Source: Pinus tabuliformis
Taxonomy: Eukaryota; Streptophyta; Pinopsida; Pinales; Pinaceae
DNA: 64,000 bases
Direction of reading: 5' to 3'
NCBI GenBank assembly: GCA_031772625.1
Contig: CM062808.1
Location: forward strand, 146,125,299-146,189,298
Shown: positions 22,901 to 33,716 of the stretch, piece by piece
How the letters are laid out: each line of letters starts with the position of its first letter
How positions within the stretch are numbered: position 1 is the stretch's first letter
Translations under genes and position numbers: made by a program
Notes under the pieces: model-generated
Told to the model about the DNA's origin: nothing
What the model saw: the letters and a program-made list of their open reading frames with translations, nothing else
Databases searched by the model: none

Positions 22901-24062
22901 CTTGAGGTGGTTGATAACCTTGACCTGAGTATTGACCTTGAGGTTGATAACCTTGAGGTAAATACGGATACTGGGGTTGACCTTGACCTTGAGGTTGGTA
23001 CCCTTGAGGTTGATACCCTTGGGGTTGATACCCTTGGGGTTGCCATCCTTGAGGTTGCCATCCTTGAGGTTGATATTGATACTGAGGTTGACCTTGGGGT
23101 ACATATTGAGGCTGGGGTTGGCCTTGAGGTATGTATTGCCCCCCAGACACAAATGAAGTACCTTGAGGTTGCCCCCCAGGCATTAAATGAGGCTGCCCCC
23201 CAGGCGGTAATTGGCCACCTTGAGGTTGGGAAACGGGAACTGAACCTGACATCATGTAAATGTCTCCTACACCCAATGGTACATTACCATTGTTTCCAAC
23301 TAATAACCCATGATCAACGGGTTGAGGAGATGCCCCCGCAAAGGTACCAGAAAGAGATTGATACCGAGTGGGAACAGAAGGACCGCCATGTAAGAAAGAT
23401 TCAGGACTTTGAGAAAACACGGACGACGAACCAGCCATATTTACAGGAGTGTGAATACCTCCAGGTGGAAAAGGAGTACGAGGTGTAGAAAAACCTAGCC
23501 CAAAGTTGTCTAAATAATTGGTTAACGAAAGGTACCAAGTAGTACTTCTAGGAGGACTGTAAAAGATAGATTCACGCTCCCTTAGATCAATAGTAAGTTG
23601 ATCTTCAGGATTAGAGACGCCTATTTCTTCCTCTAGAGCAAGTTCTTCGATGGCAATCAAACCAGTAGGAAGATTTTCGGTGATAATTCTTTCTATTCTT
23701 GGTGAATCAGGAACACTAGAAGTCGGAGTAACAGGTTCAGATATTTCTGGTTCTTCGCCTGTATCACTAGCAGACGAAAAACTACCAACAAGCTCAGAAA
23801 CTGTAACAGCTTCGGGATTATAACCTGTCTCTAAGCCTTGGTAATCTGAATGGACTACCAAGGAAGATTCTCCTTCTTCAGGTGAACCTACTCTACTGCC
23901 ACTAGGAGGAATTACAAGGACCTTTAAACCTTCTAGATTACCTGGGTCGTCTCGAGGAGGTGATCCCCTAAGCCTACGGGATCTTCTCAACAATTCGGCC
24001 ACAGAAACAACTTCAGGAGACTGGCCCCGAAGTCTACGGGACTGTCTCGGTAATTCCGCCAC
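19912..24062 (-). pseudogene. gag-protease of element A, split by one frameshift
   Basis: Two adjoining frames form one gene. The first (24062-22527, 511 codons) has basic RRLRG motifs at the N terminus and a long Q/P/G repeat zone. The second (open from about 22590 to 19912; its 863-codon track starts at a TTG) has the capsid region (FPSDIPKFEGKSGEDP, AAKWYIELPR), a Lys-rich linker, a zinc knuckle CLICEEDHFTRDC near residue 420, and a protease core IDEGASTCIMS near 628 with DYNLLLGRSW near 700. The change of frame near 22590 needs only a one-base indel. No ATG precedes the first frame; it opens just after TTTTTAG, which resembles a splice acceptor, so the true start may be in an upstream exon. 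Confidence 0.75.
22870..23240 (-). repeat. Tandem QPQGY-coding repeat in gag of element A
   Basis: A field of about 15- to 21-base repeats built on the plus-strand word CTTGAGGTTGATA, coding GYQPQ-type units on the minus strand (YQPQGYQPQGYQPQGQ). Copies in the middle are nearly identical, as expected for replication slippage. It gives a disordered Gln/Pro/Gly segment before the capsid. Confidence 0.75.
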
Positions 24063-26060
24063 AGCTAAAAACTTTTAACTACTACACACGAAAACAAAAT
24101 AAAATGTCAAATCAAACCACCTAAAGTCTCTAAAGAACCAAACAAATTTGAATCACATGCCTAAAGAATCTAGAGCGTCAAACCAAGCACAAACAATAGC
24201 CTTCCAGACCAAAAGCGCTAGTTGGTGATGAAGCCCAACATCGCTGGATTCAGTACAGAAGTGGCGGGTGGAACAGTTACCCCGGCAACCTGCTTAATGA
24301 ATAGACTGGACCAAGTTCCTCCACTTTAACCGTCTCGAGTGAAGTGAACCCCCCAGAAAATCCAAGTGAGTCTAGCCGACGTTTGCTCCAGGTACAGTGG
24401 GACCTTCCCTCCACCGTCACCTCGGTAGAATCCTAAAGATAATGGTCACTAAGGTTACCAACCGCAACAAATGCACCTGGGGGAACAGTCTAAACTCCGA
24501 CAGCACGCAAGGGCAGAGTAGCAAGCTCAATCCCCTTGCCGGCTCCTTGACAATAATCCAAGGTTTACCGACAAGTGACCCCTGGCTCCTCGAAAATGGT
24601 TAATCTGAGGTTTACCGTTTGTAATACGTGCGTGTCTGGCGTCGTTCCCAACGAGGGGGGATTGATCCCCTCACTGGTTCAGACACGAGCTCGTGCTTCT
24701 CCTTTAAGAGGAGTTTTCCCAGAGTACAAGTGAGACAATTGGATTTATTCTATCGCAAGATAAGCTACTTGTTTGGTTTTGTTGTCTTGGAGAGTTAATT
24801 ACTCACCTACTCCAAGACACTAGCCTGATCTAAATTGGTGTTTCAGAGCCCTAGTAAATAAAAGTTACTACGTCGATTTTACTTTAAGCGTTAATTTTAT
24901 GGTTTTTCTTTAAAAACAAAAGGTAGTGGAAGTGAAACCAATGGTGTGTAGACTCGACTCAAACCACTACAAAGATGCGCCTAAGATGATTTACGCTACT
25001 TTCCTTTTTCAATGATATTCTTAACTAAGAGAGTTGAGAGAATGCAAATTTTAGAGAAAACAACTTTCTTAATTAAGACAATCAAAGAAACAATTCTCTT
25101 TATCTTTTCAAGCATACAAACATGACCACTCCTTACGTGCACAAAAAAAAACTCTTTTTTCTTTCAAAACTTTTCAAAGCTACTTGAAACAAAACTTTTC
25201 AAAGGAGATGTTTTTGTATTTCCTCTTTTTAATAAAGCATATAAACCTATCTTAACAAAAAACAATTTCAAAAGCTATAAAATTTATGAAAACTTGACTC
25301 ACAAGCAAAGCAAAAGAGAAATTACTCTAAGCAAACCTAACAAGGCAAAAGCTCACAAAGATGATTCTAGGTTGTTTTACTTGACCAAAATCAAATCAAG
25401 GACCAGCTAATGCAGAATCAAAAGACTAGTCAAAAAAAAATTCAAATCTTTTTGTTCTTTTTGTAAAATGGAATTCAATACTTAATCAACAAGCACTTCA
25501 AAATTTGCCCAAAGAGACAACTCAATGGTAAGTTGCTCTCACAGGTAGACTTTAGGACAGCTCTGACTTCTTAGAATGCTGACAAAACCAGAGAGATCTA
25601 AGGTTTGACAACTCCTACCGCAAAAGTCACTACAAGACCTACTCAAAAATAAAACCCTAGGGCTTACACTTCGATGAAATCCACTAAAACACTCAATGCT
25701 ATCGAAACAAGTTCAGGTGAAGATTTTTGTCAAGGGACTAATGATCTGGGCAGTAAAAACTAAGAAAAAACAAAATCTAAGAGCAAAAAATGGAATTTTC
25801 TCAAATTTTAGCAGGGGATGCAAGCAACCCGTTAGCACAGGTGCGGGCCCGCTCTGTGCACACAGCAAAAGTGCCTCCAGGGATGCACTGTGCAGCACTC
25901 AGAGGGTGCGTCCTACTGAAAAACTCAATAAAAACCAAAATGAAACTAATCCTAAGCTAACCCACCCAAAGACAAAGTCACAGAGCCAAAACCAGAAAAA
26001 TAAACCAATTTTCTCAGAGCAAAGTTCACACAAAGGAAAATACTTTTCTCATCAATGGAA
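24063..26060 (-). other. Leader of element A (about 2 kb)
   Basis: Lies between the primer site and the first gag frame. The longest frame (25696-26136, plus strand) runs into the LTR and looks like chance. I see no conserved gene, only A-rich stretches at 25000-25500. Long leaders occur in Tat elements, and a leader intron is possible given the acceptor-like sequence before gag. Confidence 0.5.
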
Positions 26061-26078
26061 TCCCCAGCGGAGTCGCCA
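26061..26078 (-). other. Primer binding site of element A
   Basis: The minus strand reads TGGCGACTCCGCTGGGGA three bases after the LTR end. Element B has the same 18 bases. A TGGCGA start is typical of primer sites in Tat-type elements. I do not assign the tRNA. Confidence 0.75.
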
Positions 26079-26081
26079 ATT

Positions 26082-27132
26082 TGTCACACGGAATCAGTCA
26101 ATAGTGCGGACACAACTGACCTTCCTAGAAGTCTAAGACATTCTAATGACAAACAAAACAAAGTAGAGCTATCCTTCTCTAAACATGCATTATTATATGA
26201 GAAATCAAGTACGTGGCTCTTACCTTTGTCCAAACGCTGTTGTAGAAGTCCAAGCTTTGTTGATCTGGATGAGCTCCTCCTTTTCTCCAAAACCTGCAAT
26301 CACCAACAGTCAAACCATTAAATAGCACCTGATTATAACATAAAACAAAGCATATTCAACATATAGACCAAGGAGTACACGAAATAACCCATAAACAACA
26401 AGTTATTGAGAAGAATGAACTAATTTGCATTAAAGGTAATCAAAAGGAACCATTACAACCTGAGCCTTGGTGTTGTGCAAGCTCCTTCCAGGGTCCACAA
26501 GAGTTCTCCTTTACTTTGACAAAGCTCACCCACTTCCAAATAGAACAAGCAAAGATGGCAATCTCTCCTCACAAGCTTCTAAATGGGAGTCTTAATTCCT
26601 GCAGCATTTACCCTTAGAAATGTATAGCTTTCAACCTCTCCTCCTTCTGGCCCAATGCCTATACTTATAGTGCTCAAGAGGAAGTTAATCAGGTCCACCA
26701 TCAATGGGATAACCCCCTTTTTGGATGGGATAGCTCCCCTATTGATGGGATAAGTTCCTCTTTGGTAAGAGTGCATGAACCATCTGGAGGCGCTCAATAC
26801 ACGTCGAACAACCTTCTAGAATGCTCTAGAAATAACCACAAGTGACTTTTTAAAGATGAAACTTGCGCATTTTAACCTTTTCAGGGGGACGCACCTGCAC
26901 CTTTACATACAGAGCGTCCAAAGACGCAGCTTTTGTGAACCTTGGGTGCGTCCCCACAGGTAAGGTTGAGAGAACCTGCATCCCCAGAGATAAATACATT
27001 TAGAAAGACTTTCTCTCTTTTTTGGAGTTTGACATGGAGAGCAGAGGCATAAGACTTGCCTAAGAGGGTAGTATGACTGTTGATAGAGTCATCCTAACTG
27101 TAATAGATATGGTGACATTTTTTAGTGTAACA
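26082..27132 (-). repeat. 5' LTR of element A
   Basis: 1,051 bp, TG...CA, nearly identical to 11757-12806. Followed by CTCCA at 27133-27137, matching 11752-11756. Confidence 0.9.
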
Positions 27133-27137
27133 CTCCA

Positions 27138-29235
27138 GAGACAACACACAGGACAAAGAGGACTTATGAAAGCTAAAAAATCAAATTGTTTGGATTATGC
27201 TCGAACTAGGTTCATGTTAAAGATCTCGTCATCGTGATGGCAGTGGTGTGAATGGTTCATCAATCCGAGTCCAGATGAGGAAGTTAGACGGATTCAAAGT
27301 TTGGTTGACTTTTGCTGACTAGGCAGGTTAAGGGAGACACAATTTGGACATTTTTCGGTGAATGGAATCCGACCAACTCCAGCTAGATTCTGGGTGAATT
27401 TTTTTCCTCGTTAAATCTGAATAGTTAAAGGTGGCTTTATATTAAATAAAAATAAAAATAAAAGAGATTAATATAAAAGGGAGGTGGTGGGCCATCACCC
27501 CCACCACCCCACACCTCACCTTATGTACCATATACCAAATGTATTAAGGGGAGGCTGGTGGGTACCGTGCCCGCGCCAGCCACATGTGCTGGCCCGCCAC
27601 CATGTGGCGGCCTCATACAACGCACCATGTAATACAGCATAACAACGTACACCAATTACAACGGCCCTCCATATCATTATAACATTAAAATGTGCCATGG
27701 TTATGGAGGTATGGGGGCGGGCCGCCCAATGCAGACCCAACACCCTCACTCAGGTTCATTCCATTAAATCCAAACTATAATATGTTTAAGAAAAGGAGGG
27801 GCGAAATTTGATCCCCTGACCCCTCCTCAACTATTTTTCCCTACTTACCACTGTAGCAAACCATTTCATTGGGTAATCTGCCTAGAAAATTTTTATAAGA
27901 ACCCAATTTTCTCATTGCATGGGGGAAGATAGAGGAAGTAGGACCGGGCACAGATTTTGAGATAGAGGAGGCAGAATATTCTTTGATGCCCAAAGATTCT
28001 CCAGGGAGGTAAAAAATTATTTTGTAAGAATATAACCAAGTTTATAGTCAATTTTATCAGATTTTTGTAGGGAACGCTACCACGAGGTTGGATTTTCCTT
28101 TTGAGCAACAGATTTTTAGATTCCCAGCAGAGGAGAATCTTTGAGGAATCTTTAAGATTCCTTAGAGGCTGAAATTCGCTAAAGTCAGAATGCAACCAAA
28201 TTCATACTCGTTTTTCTCAGAATTCTGCATGGAACCTGATGGCACAGTCGAAATTTTGATCTGAGCAGAAGATTTTCATAGGACCCGGAGGAGGAAATCT
28301 TTGAGGAATCTAGGGGAATCTAAAAGATTCCTTGAGCCCCAGAGTCTCAATTTCTCAAAATTCAAAAATTGGACTGTCGATTTTTCACTATTCAACGTGA
28401 AAAATCTGATGGTGCGTTCATATTTTTCATTTTCTCATTCTATTTTTCGACCACTTTTCTAAGTGGAGTGCAGGTGTCAGCGTTCATGAGTGAACAGTCA
28501 TTTCCATGCGATTCGATGTCGTGAGATCGATGGCACGAACAACTTCAACAATTTGGCATCCGCTTCTTCAGATGGCCCCTAGATGTGAGGTATATGCAGT
28601 ATGTTCATGTACTTATTTTGCTATGCATTGTGCTGCATAGATCCATGTTGATGCTTAATGTGGGATCTTGTTTCTTACTCATTTTCATGATTCCTGCTTG
28701 ATGTGATGCAGAATCATTTGTGTGATGTACTTGTTGCCATGATTCGTCATATTGTGTTTTGAGATCCATTTGTTGTATGTTGATGGGATACTCATGTTTT
28801 CGTCGTGTATGTTTGCATTGAGATCCCTTTTATGCCATGTCGGCAGGATGCTCATTATCATCATGCATGAGTTTGTGTCATACTGATAAGAGTCTTTTGA
28901 CTGAGAGTTCCTGTAGTGGAACATTTCTTAGAGTCACTCCTGTGTGAGGTCATTTTCCTTGTATGATAATGACATCACCTCTATGTACATCATCACTATT
29001 GACAACACTTAATGCAACAGCCTACACCATCTTGACACCGGGGCCTAGAGATGTAGTCCCTCTTGGACGAACTCCGTTATCAATGGCTTATGTTTTCATG
29101 TGTTGATGATTGTCATATTCCTCTTCTTTACAGCATGCACATGTATTCATTTATGTTCTTTTAAAAATGAAATCTAACACATCACAAAAGTAAAAGGCCT
29201 TGGAATGGCCCTTTGTCACACCTGGACCTAGATCA
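27138..29235. repeat. Main part of element C (solo LTR), no gene
   Basis: Non-coding. AT-rich tracts with an ATAAAAATAAAAATAAAAG stretch near 27440-27465 lie before a C-rich block. Two diverged direct repeats near 28095-28200 and 28250-28350 share GAGGAATCT, AAGATTCCT and GAGCAG...GATTTT. It ends CACCTGGACCTAGATCA and is followed by TCAAG. Confidence 0.6.
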
Positions 29236-30275
29236 TCAAGTACGCTATTGCAGAAGTGCCTGCACTCTACAACCCAAAATTCCAAAAGGATTTCCTGCTA
29301 TACACCTTCGCCTCCAATAATTTTCTCATTGCAGTACTCACTCAAAAGGATGAGATGAAGGATCAACGTCCCATCTCCTTCATGAGCGCAAGCATTCAGG
29401 GAACTAAACTAAACTACCTCGCCATTGACAAACAAGCATATGCAGTTTACAAGGCGATGAACCACTTCAGGCCCTACTTGCTGAGGAACCACTGGATAGT
29501 CTACGTCCCTCACCCAGCAGTCTGCACACTGCTTGTAAAAAAAGAACTAGGTGAATGACATGCGAACTGGATGATAGTCTTGTAAGAATATGATCTTGAC
29601 ATCAAACCAATTCACACGGTCAAAGGACATGGGCTCTGCAGACTTGCAGCTAAAGCAGTACACACAACATAAGAGGAAGAAGAGCTCGCCTACTAGGAGC
29701 AAGAAGTTGAAATGTATGATGTAGTGCGAGCAACACCCATTGAAGACAGAACCTCTTGGTACGTAGATGTGTGCCAGTACCTTGAGCACGACATTGTACC
29801 CTCTCACTTTTCCATTAGACGAGAGATGGATTTGTACCTAAAACATTTAGCATATCAGTCGGTGCACGGAGTGCTTTACAGGGAACACAACAATGAAGTT
29901 TTTCTCAAGTTCCTGGAGGCACATGAATCAGAGAAGGTACTACAAGATCTGCATGATGGACCCATCAGGGGTCACTTTGCGGGAAACACCATTGCACACA
30001 AAGTTATGCGAGTCAGTTTCTACTAACTCACATTATTCAAGGATGCACATGCTTATGCCCACAAGTGCTCGGTCTGTCAGCAATGCGCCGAAAAAACAAG
30101 AAGGTCAGCAACCCCACTGCACCCTGTTGAAGTGACCGAACCATTCCAAAATTGGGGTCTAGACATCATTGGGGAAATTTTCCCACATTCGTCAAAACAA
30201 CACCCCTACATTTTGACTGCAACCGATTACCTCACGCGGTGGACATAAGCAGTTCCACTCAAACAAGTGAACGAT
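29236..30275 (+). pseudogene. RNase H and N-terminal integrase of the host element (middle part of pol)
   Basis: Resumes in phase after element C with YAIAEVPALYNPKF. The gypsy RNase H reads FLLYTFASNNFLIAVL, with the first catalytic aspartate already lost; the domain continues through SFMSAS and QAYAVYKAMNHFRPYLL. TGA and TAG codons occur near 29556, 29581, 29670 and 29695. Integrase starts with the zinc finger (LHDGPIRGHFAG...CSVCQQC), with a TAA inside the finger near 30024. It goes on to the first catalytic aspartate (WGLDIIGEI) and stops at 30275 inside PLKQVND, where element B entered. The next segment is at 38056. Confidence 0.8.
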
Positions 30276-31319
30276 TGTTACCGGGAAAAGTGTCTATTTA
30301 GAACTGCTCTATCCCACTAAGGTGTGACAGCTGCCTTAGAAACAAATAGAGAAAAACTACTTTTGTATTTCCTTTATGAACTGTAGATAGAGAGGAATAG
30401 AAAGAACCAACCTGTGTCTTGCGCTAATCCTTTGATCCAATCCCTCTCTTCTTTGACAGCTTCCAGCTACCTGCTCCCTTACTTGCCCAGCTTCACCAAG
30501 TACCTGTAAGATCACAGAAGAATAACACTATACAAAGACATGGATCTATATTCATAAACAACTTAGGATCAGATTTAAGTTAACCATACAAATGTAACAA
30601 GCATCAATGATACGAAAGCATGGAGGAAAAACTCAAATAGTTTTTATTGATAAACAAGAAAAGATCCAGGAGGAGTTACAACCGATGGTTCCTGACCCAG
30701 CATCAACCTCCCAGCAAAGAAGCCCCTCTTCACCTCCAACAAAGCATAGATCACCCAATACTCTGATGTTTGTCTAAAAACCAACAGCAATTCCTTACAA
30801 TGTGCAAAATTCCAGCCTCTGGATCTCTGGGATGAGGGATCCATATATAGATATGTGTAAGGAGGATGAGTCAGCTTGTGATTTGATTAGTGTCTTCTCT
30901 CTGTCAGTTCTTGCTTCCACTTGGAGACTTAAGGCCTCTTACTCATCCTTTGGTCGAATTCAGTGAGGCAAGTGTCATAGGAGAAGATTCTGGAAGCTTC
31001 CATTGTCTCTCCACCTCGCGGAATGACACTGCCATTTGTCATTTCTCGCCCAATGCACCCTCATAGTGCATTTAGGTGCGTTGCAACGCACCTAGACAGT
31101 GTATTTATGTGCAATGCAATGCACATAGCCAGTGGAGCAGCTGAAATGATCCTATTTTGACTTATTCTGAGCAGTTTCTCATGGAGAACTTCTGGGAGAA
31201 GTTGTAATTTGTTGACCTTGTTCCTTTAGGGGTTAGAACAAAACTTTTAGGGACTTAGGACCCCTTGGTTTATGGAAATTTCATGCTTGGAGTTGTAAGG
31301 CACAAAAATGTCTATAACA
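30276..31319 (-). repeat. 3' LTR of element B, with a palindrome pair
   Basis: 1,044 bp, TGTTACCGGG to CTATAACA. It contains a perfect 20-bp palindrome AGGTGCGTTGCAACGCACCT at 31074-31093 and an imperfect sister (ATGTGCAATGCAATGCACAT, 31107-31126). Both are kept, with small changes, in the other LTR at 37805-37824 and 37838-37857. Confidence 0.85.
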
Positions 31320-31335
31320 GTTGCCCCTTAAAGTA
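31320..31335 (-). other. Polypurine tract of element B
   Basis: The minus strand reads ACTTTAAGGGGCAAC next to the 3' LTR, nearly the same as element A's tract. Confidence 0.7.
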
Positions 31336-33716
31336 TGAGGCCATTAACCTTTTGGTGTCGGGTGAAATGCTTTATTATGAGGATCTGAAGTTCTTTCAAT
31401 GTTGGGAGGAGACCTGTAATAAGATACAATACAATACATTATCTTCATATTGTTTTTCATGATCTAGCTGAGGCGGGCATTCCCATGCTCAACTTTATAA
31501 ATTCATTTTCATGTACATAGGACAGACAATCGTTTGATTGTAGACTGATGATTCCGATAGAGCCATCATCCTTTTGGTAGGATGATTATCTGTGCTACAA
31601 TGCTTGTACATTTAATGTCTTTATTTCCCTGAATATATATCGCAGCCCGGATGGATGAAACTAGATCCGGGGTCTTCAATCTCATCCGATCTTCACTCGA
31701 AGTACAAGTCGATCCATGTGAGAAATGTTATGAAGTCGAACATGGAAAGACATCGCTTGATTACCAGTCAATGATGTAAACTGTTAACAAGCGCGAGAGG
31801 AATCACCGATAATGATAATGATCCTCAAGATAATGCAGTACAATTCACGTTGTGTGAATAAAGGACTTGGCATCGAACACCACACAAAATCTTTCGGTCG
31901 AAGGTCATTGATGTAAACCTGTCGCCGGAAGTGAGAAACTTGCCATTGAGGCATGCAAGCTTCAAAGTACTGGATGGGGTGTTCCTAGACCAACTTCTTG
32001 GATAATGAGCTGATGTCGACAAGAAGTGATCTGTCACAGGAGGGCCTTAATGAATCCCACATCAATGACACGGAACGGAGCAAATGATTTTGATGGAGGT
32101 GAAAACGGTCTGATGATATACGGTTCAGGGTGGCGGTCATGAAAAAATGGAGTATAATGTATGGTAGTGGGTGGGACACAGGTGGCTTCTCTGGATGACT
32201 TCTCTTGAACATGTCGGCGACACTGATGTGATGGATTGGTAGCATTAACCCCAAATGTGGATGGTATGGTGTGACCATGGCGATGTGACCGGTGGATGAA
32301 ACAACCCAACCCGACTCGGACACAGAGTGGAAGTGTCATGTTCAAGAGCGACTTGCTACCAATAAAGATTCTTTGAGTTTTCTTCCCAATTTTTCCCCAG
32401 TCATTGCTGACCAGTACCTCTTTATTTTTGTCAAGCTTGAGGAGGATAACATATGATTTTTCTATAATTTCCCCTTCGAGCAAACCCATCGCTATGTTTT
32501 AACGAGCCTAGCGATAGTGAAACTCGTTCTCGTCTAAAGACAAGTTTGTCGTTATTAATCTTTTTAACGAGTTTAACGACAAAGATAACTTGGTCCTTTT
32601 CAATTTTAGAGAGTCTGAAAAGGTACGTAAAGGTAACTCCAAAATTCCTTTTTCGTCATCTAATCCCTTAAGTCCGAAAAAGTATAAAACAATACAGAAG
32701 GGATGAATTTTCGATAGTTTTAACCAGCCGAACAAAGAAAGCGCTCGATCGTTTTTTGCAATAATCCCTCAGGTCCAAAAAGATTAAAATCTAGATGAGG
32801 GATAGCACTTCCTGTCCCTTTAACGATCTGGAAGGCCAAGGACTCGGCAATCTTTTCATATTTTACGAGTCAGTTGAAAAGAGCTTAAAGAAGACTCGTC
32901 TTTTGAGGAATGAGTGATAAAACGGGTAGCAGCTGATTCCAGGTAAGGTTTGGAATTTTCCAATCACGGCAGTGTCACAAGGATGGCTAGTGAAATCACT
33001 CTTCACAGCTGTTCCTCAAAATGGGTAAACAATCAAATGGAGGTGACGGTGAAAACACGACCAAGGCTTTAATGGCTGAAGTACTACATTCACGGTGGTT
33101 ATTTATCGGTGAATAATTCATTTTTTAATGAGCTTAAATGTGGGTGGAAACATTTGCTCATGTCTTATGTTTATTTTTTAACGAGCTTGAACTATGTGCT
33201 AAAACTGCTCGATTAATCCAGTCGTATGATAAGAATGTCTCATATAAAACAGCAATTTTTAGAGTTTTTCCCCACATCCTTTCTTTATGCAAGTTAGGAA
33301 ACGACCAATCCAAAAAACAGATAAATGACCACTCCTTGCTTGCACTCCAAAAGGTTTGCATGCCCCCAGGTATAAAATAGAGTTTCAAGGTCACCCTCTA
33401 TTCGATCTGACAAAACATTTGTTTTATCAGGAAGGGTATACCTCTTACAGGTTACCCAAAGATTTTTCTATTCACTACGCAAACAAAACACTTCTTCGGC
33501 GATGTCTACCGAGATAAACAAAGGTGAGTAGCGGCGCTCGCCAACTCACATAACTTTGACAAGAGAATCTTGTTCTAGAATAACCCCCTCTTCCAATCAC
33601 GGACGGGGGTACAGACTAGTCATATTCTCCCGTGGAAACCTACCCTATACATGAAGTTTTCCTGCCGAAGCAGACCAGGATGCATGCCCCCCGGGTTTCA
33701 GTCATATCCCTCCGAA
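31336..33716 (-). other. 3' non-coding region of element B
   Basis: Aligns in blocks with the region between the 3' LTR and the antisense gene of element A (12823-14640). The antisense gene itself is missing. Frames of 60-150 codons here (for example 32034-32489 minus) are not shared with A and have no recognisable motif. Confidence 0.6.

Larger units (their letters stand above)
11757..27132 (-). mobile_element. Element A: 15.4-kb Tat-lineage gypsy element with an antisense gene
   Basis: The LTRs 11757-12806 and 26082-27132 start TGTCACACGG and end GTGTAACA on the plus strand. CTCCA is duplicated at 11752-11756 and 27133-27137. On the minus strand the order is 5' LTR, primer site, 2-kb leader, gag-protease, truncated RT with RNase H and integrase, archaeal-type RNase H, an opposite-strand gene, 3' non-coding region, polypurine tract, 3' LTR. 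About 20 differences between LTRs counted by eye (near 2%) suggest a fairly recent insertion. A gag frameshift and a missing RT N terminus mean this copy is defective. Confidence 0.9.
11740..29235. mobile_element. Element C: probable solo LTR inserted in the host element and later split by element A
   Basis: It begins TGATCCAGGTGGCTCCA (11740-11756), is interrupted by element A, and resumes at 27138 to end CACCTGGACCTAGATCA at 29235. A 5-bp TCAAG duplication flanks it. TG...CA ends plus a 5-bp duplication fit an LTR. Without A it is about 2.1 kb and contains no coding region, so a solo LTR left by recombination is the simplest reading. The ends are partly inverted: TGATC-CAGGTG against TGATCTAGGTCCAGGTG. 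Orientation cannot be told. Confidence 0.7.

Noticed and set aside
22868..23488. 206-codon plus-strand frame opposite gag of element A
   Set aside because: Complement of the Q/P/G repeat; repetitive LEVD-type translation only.
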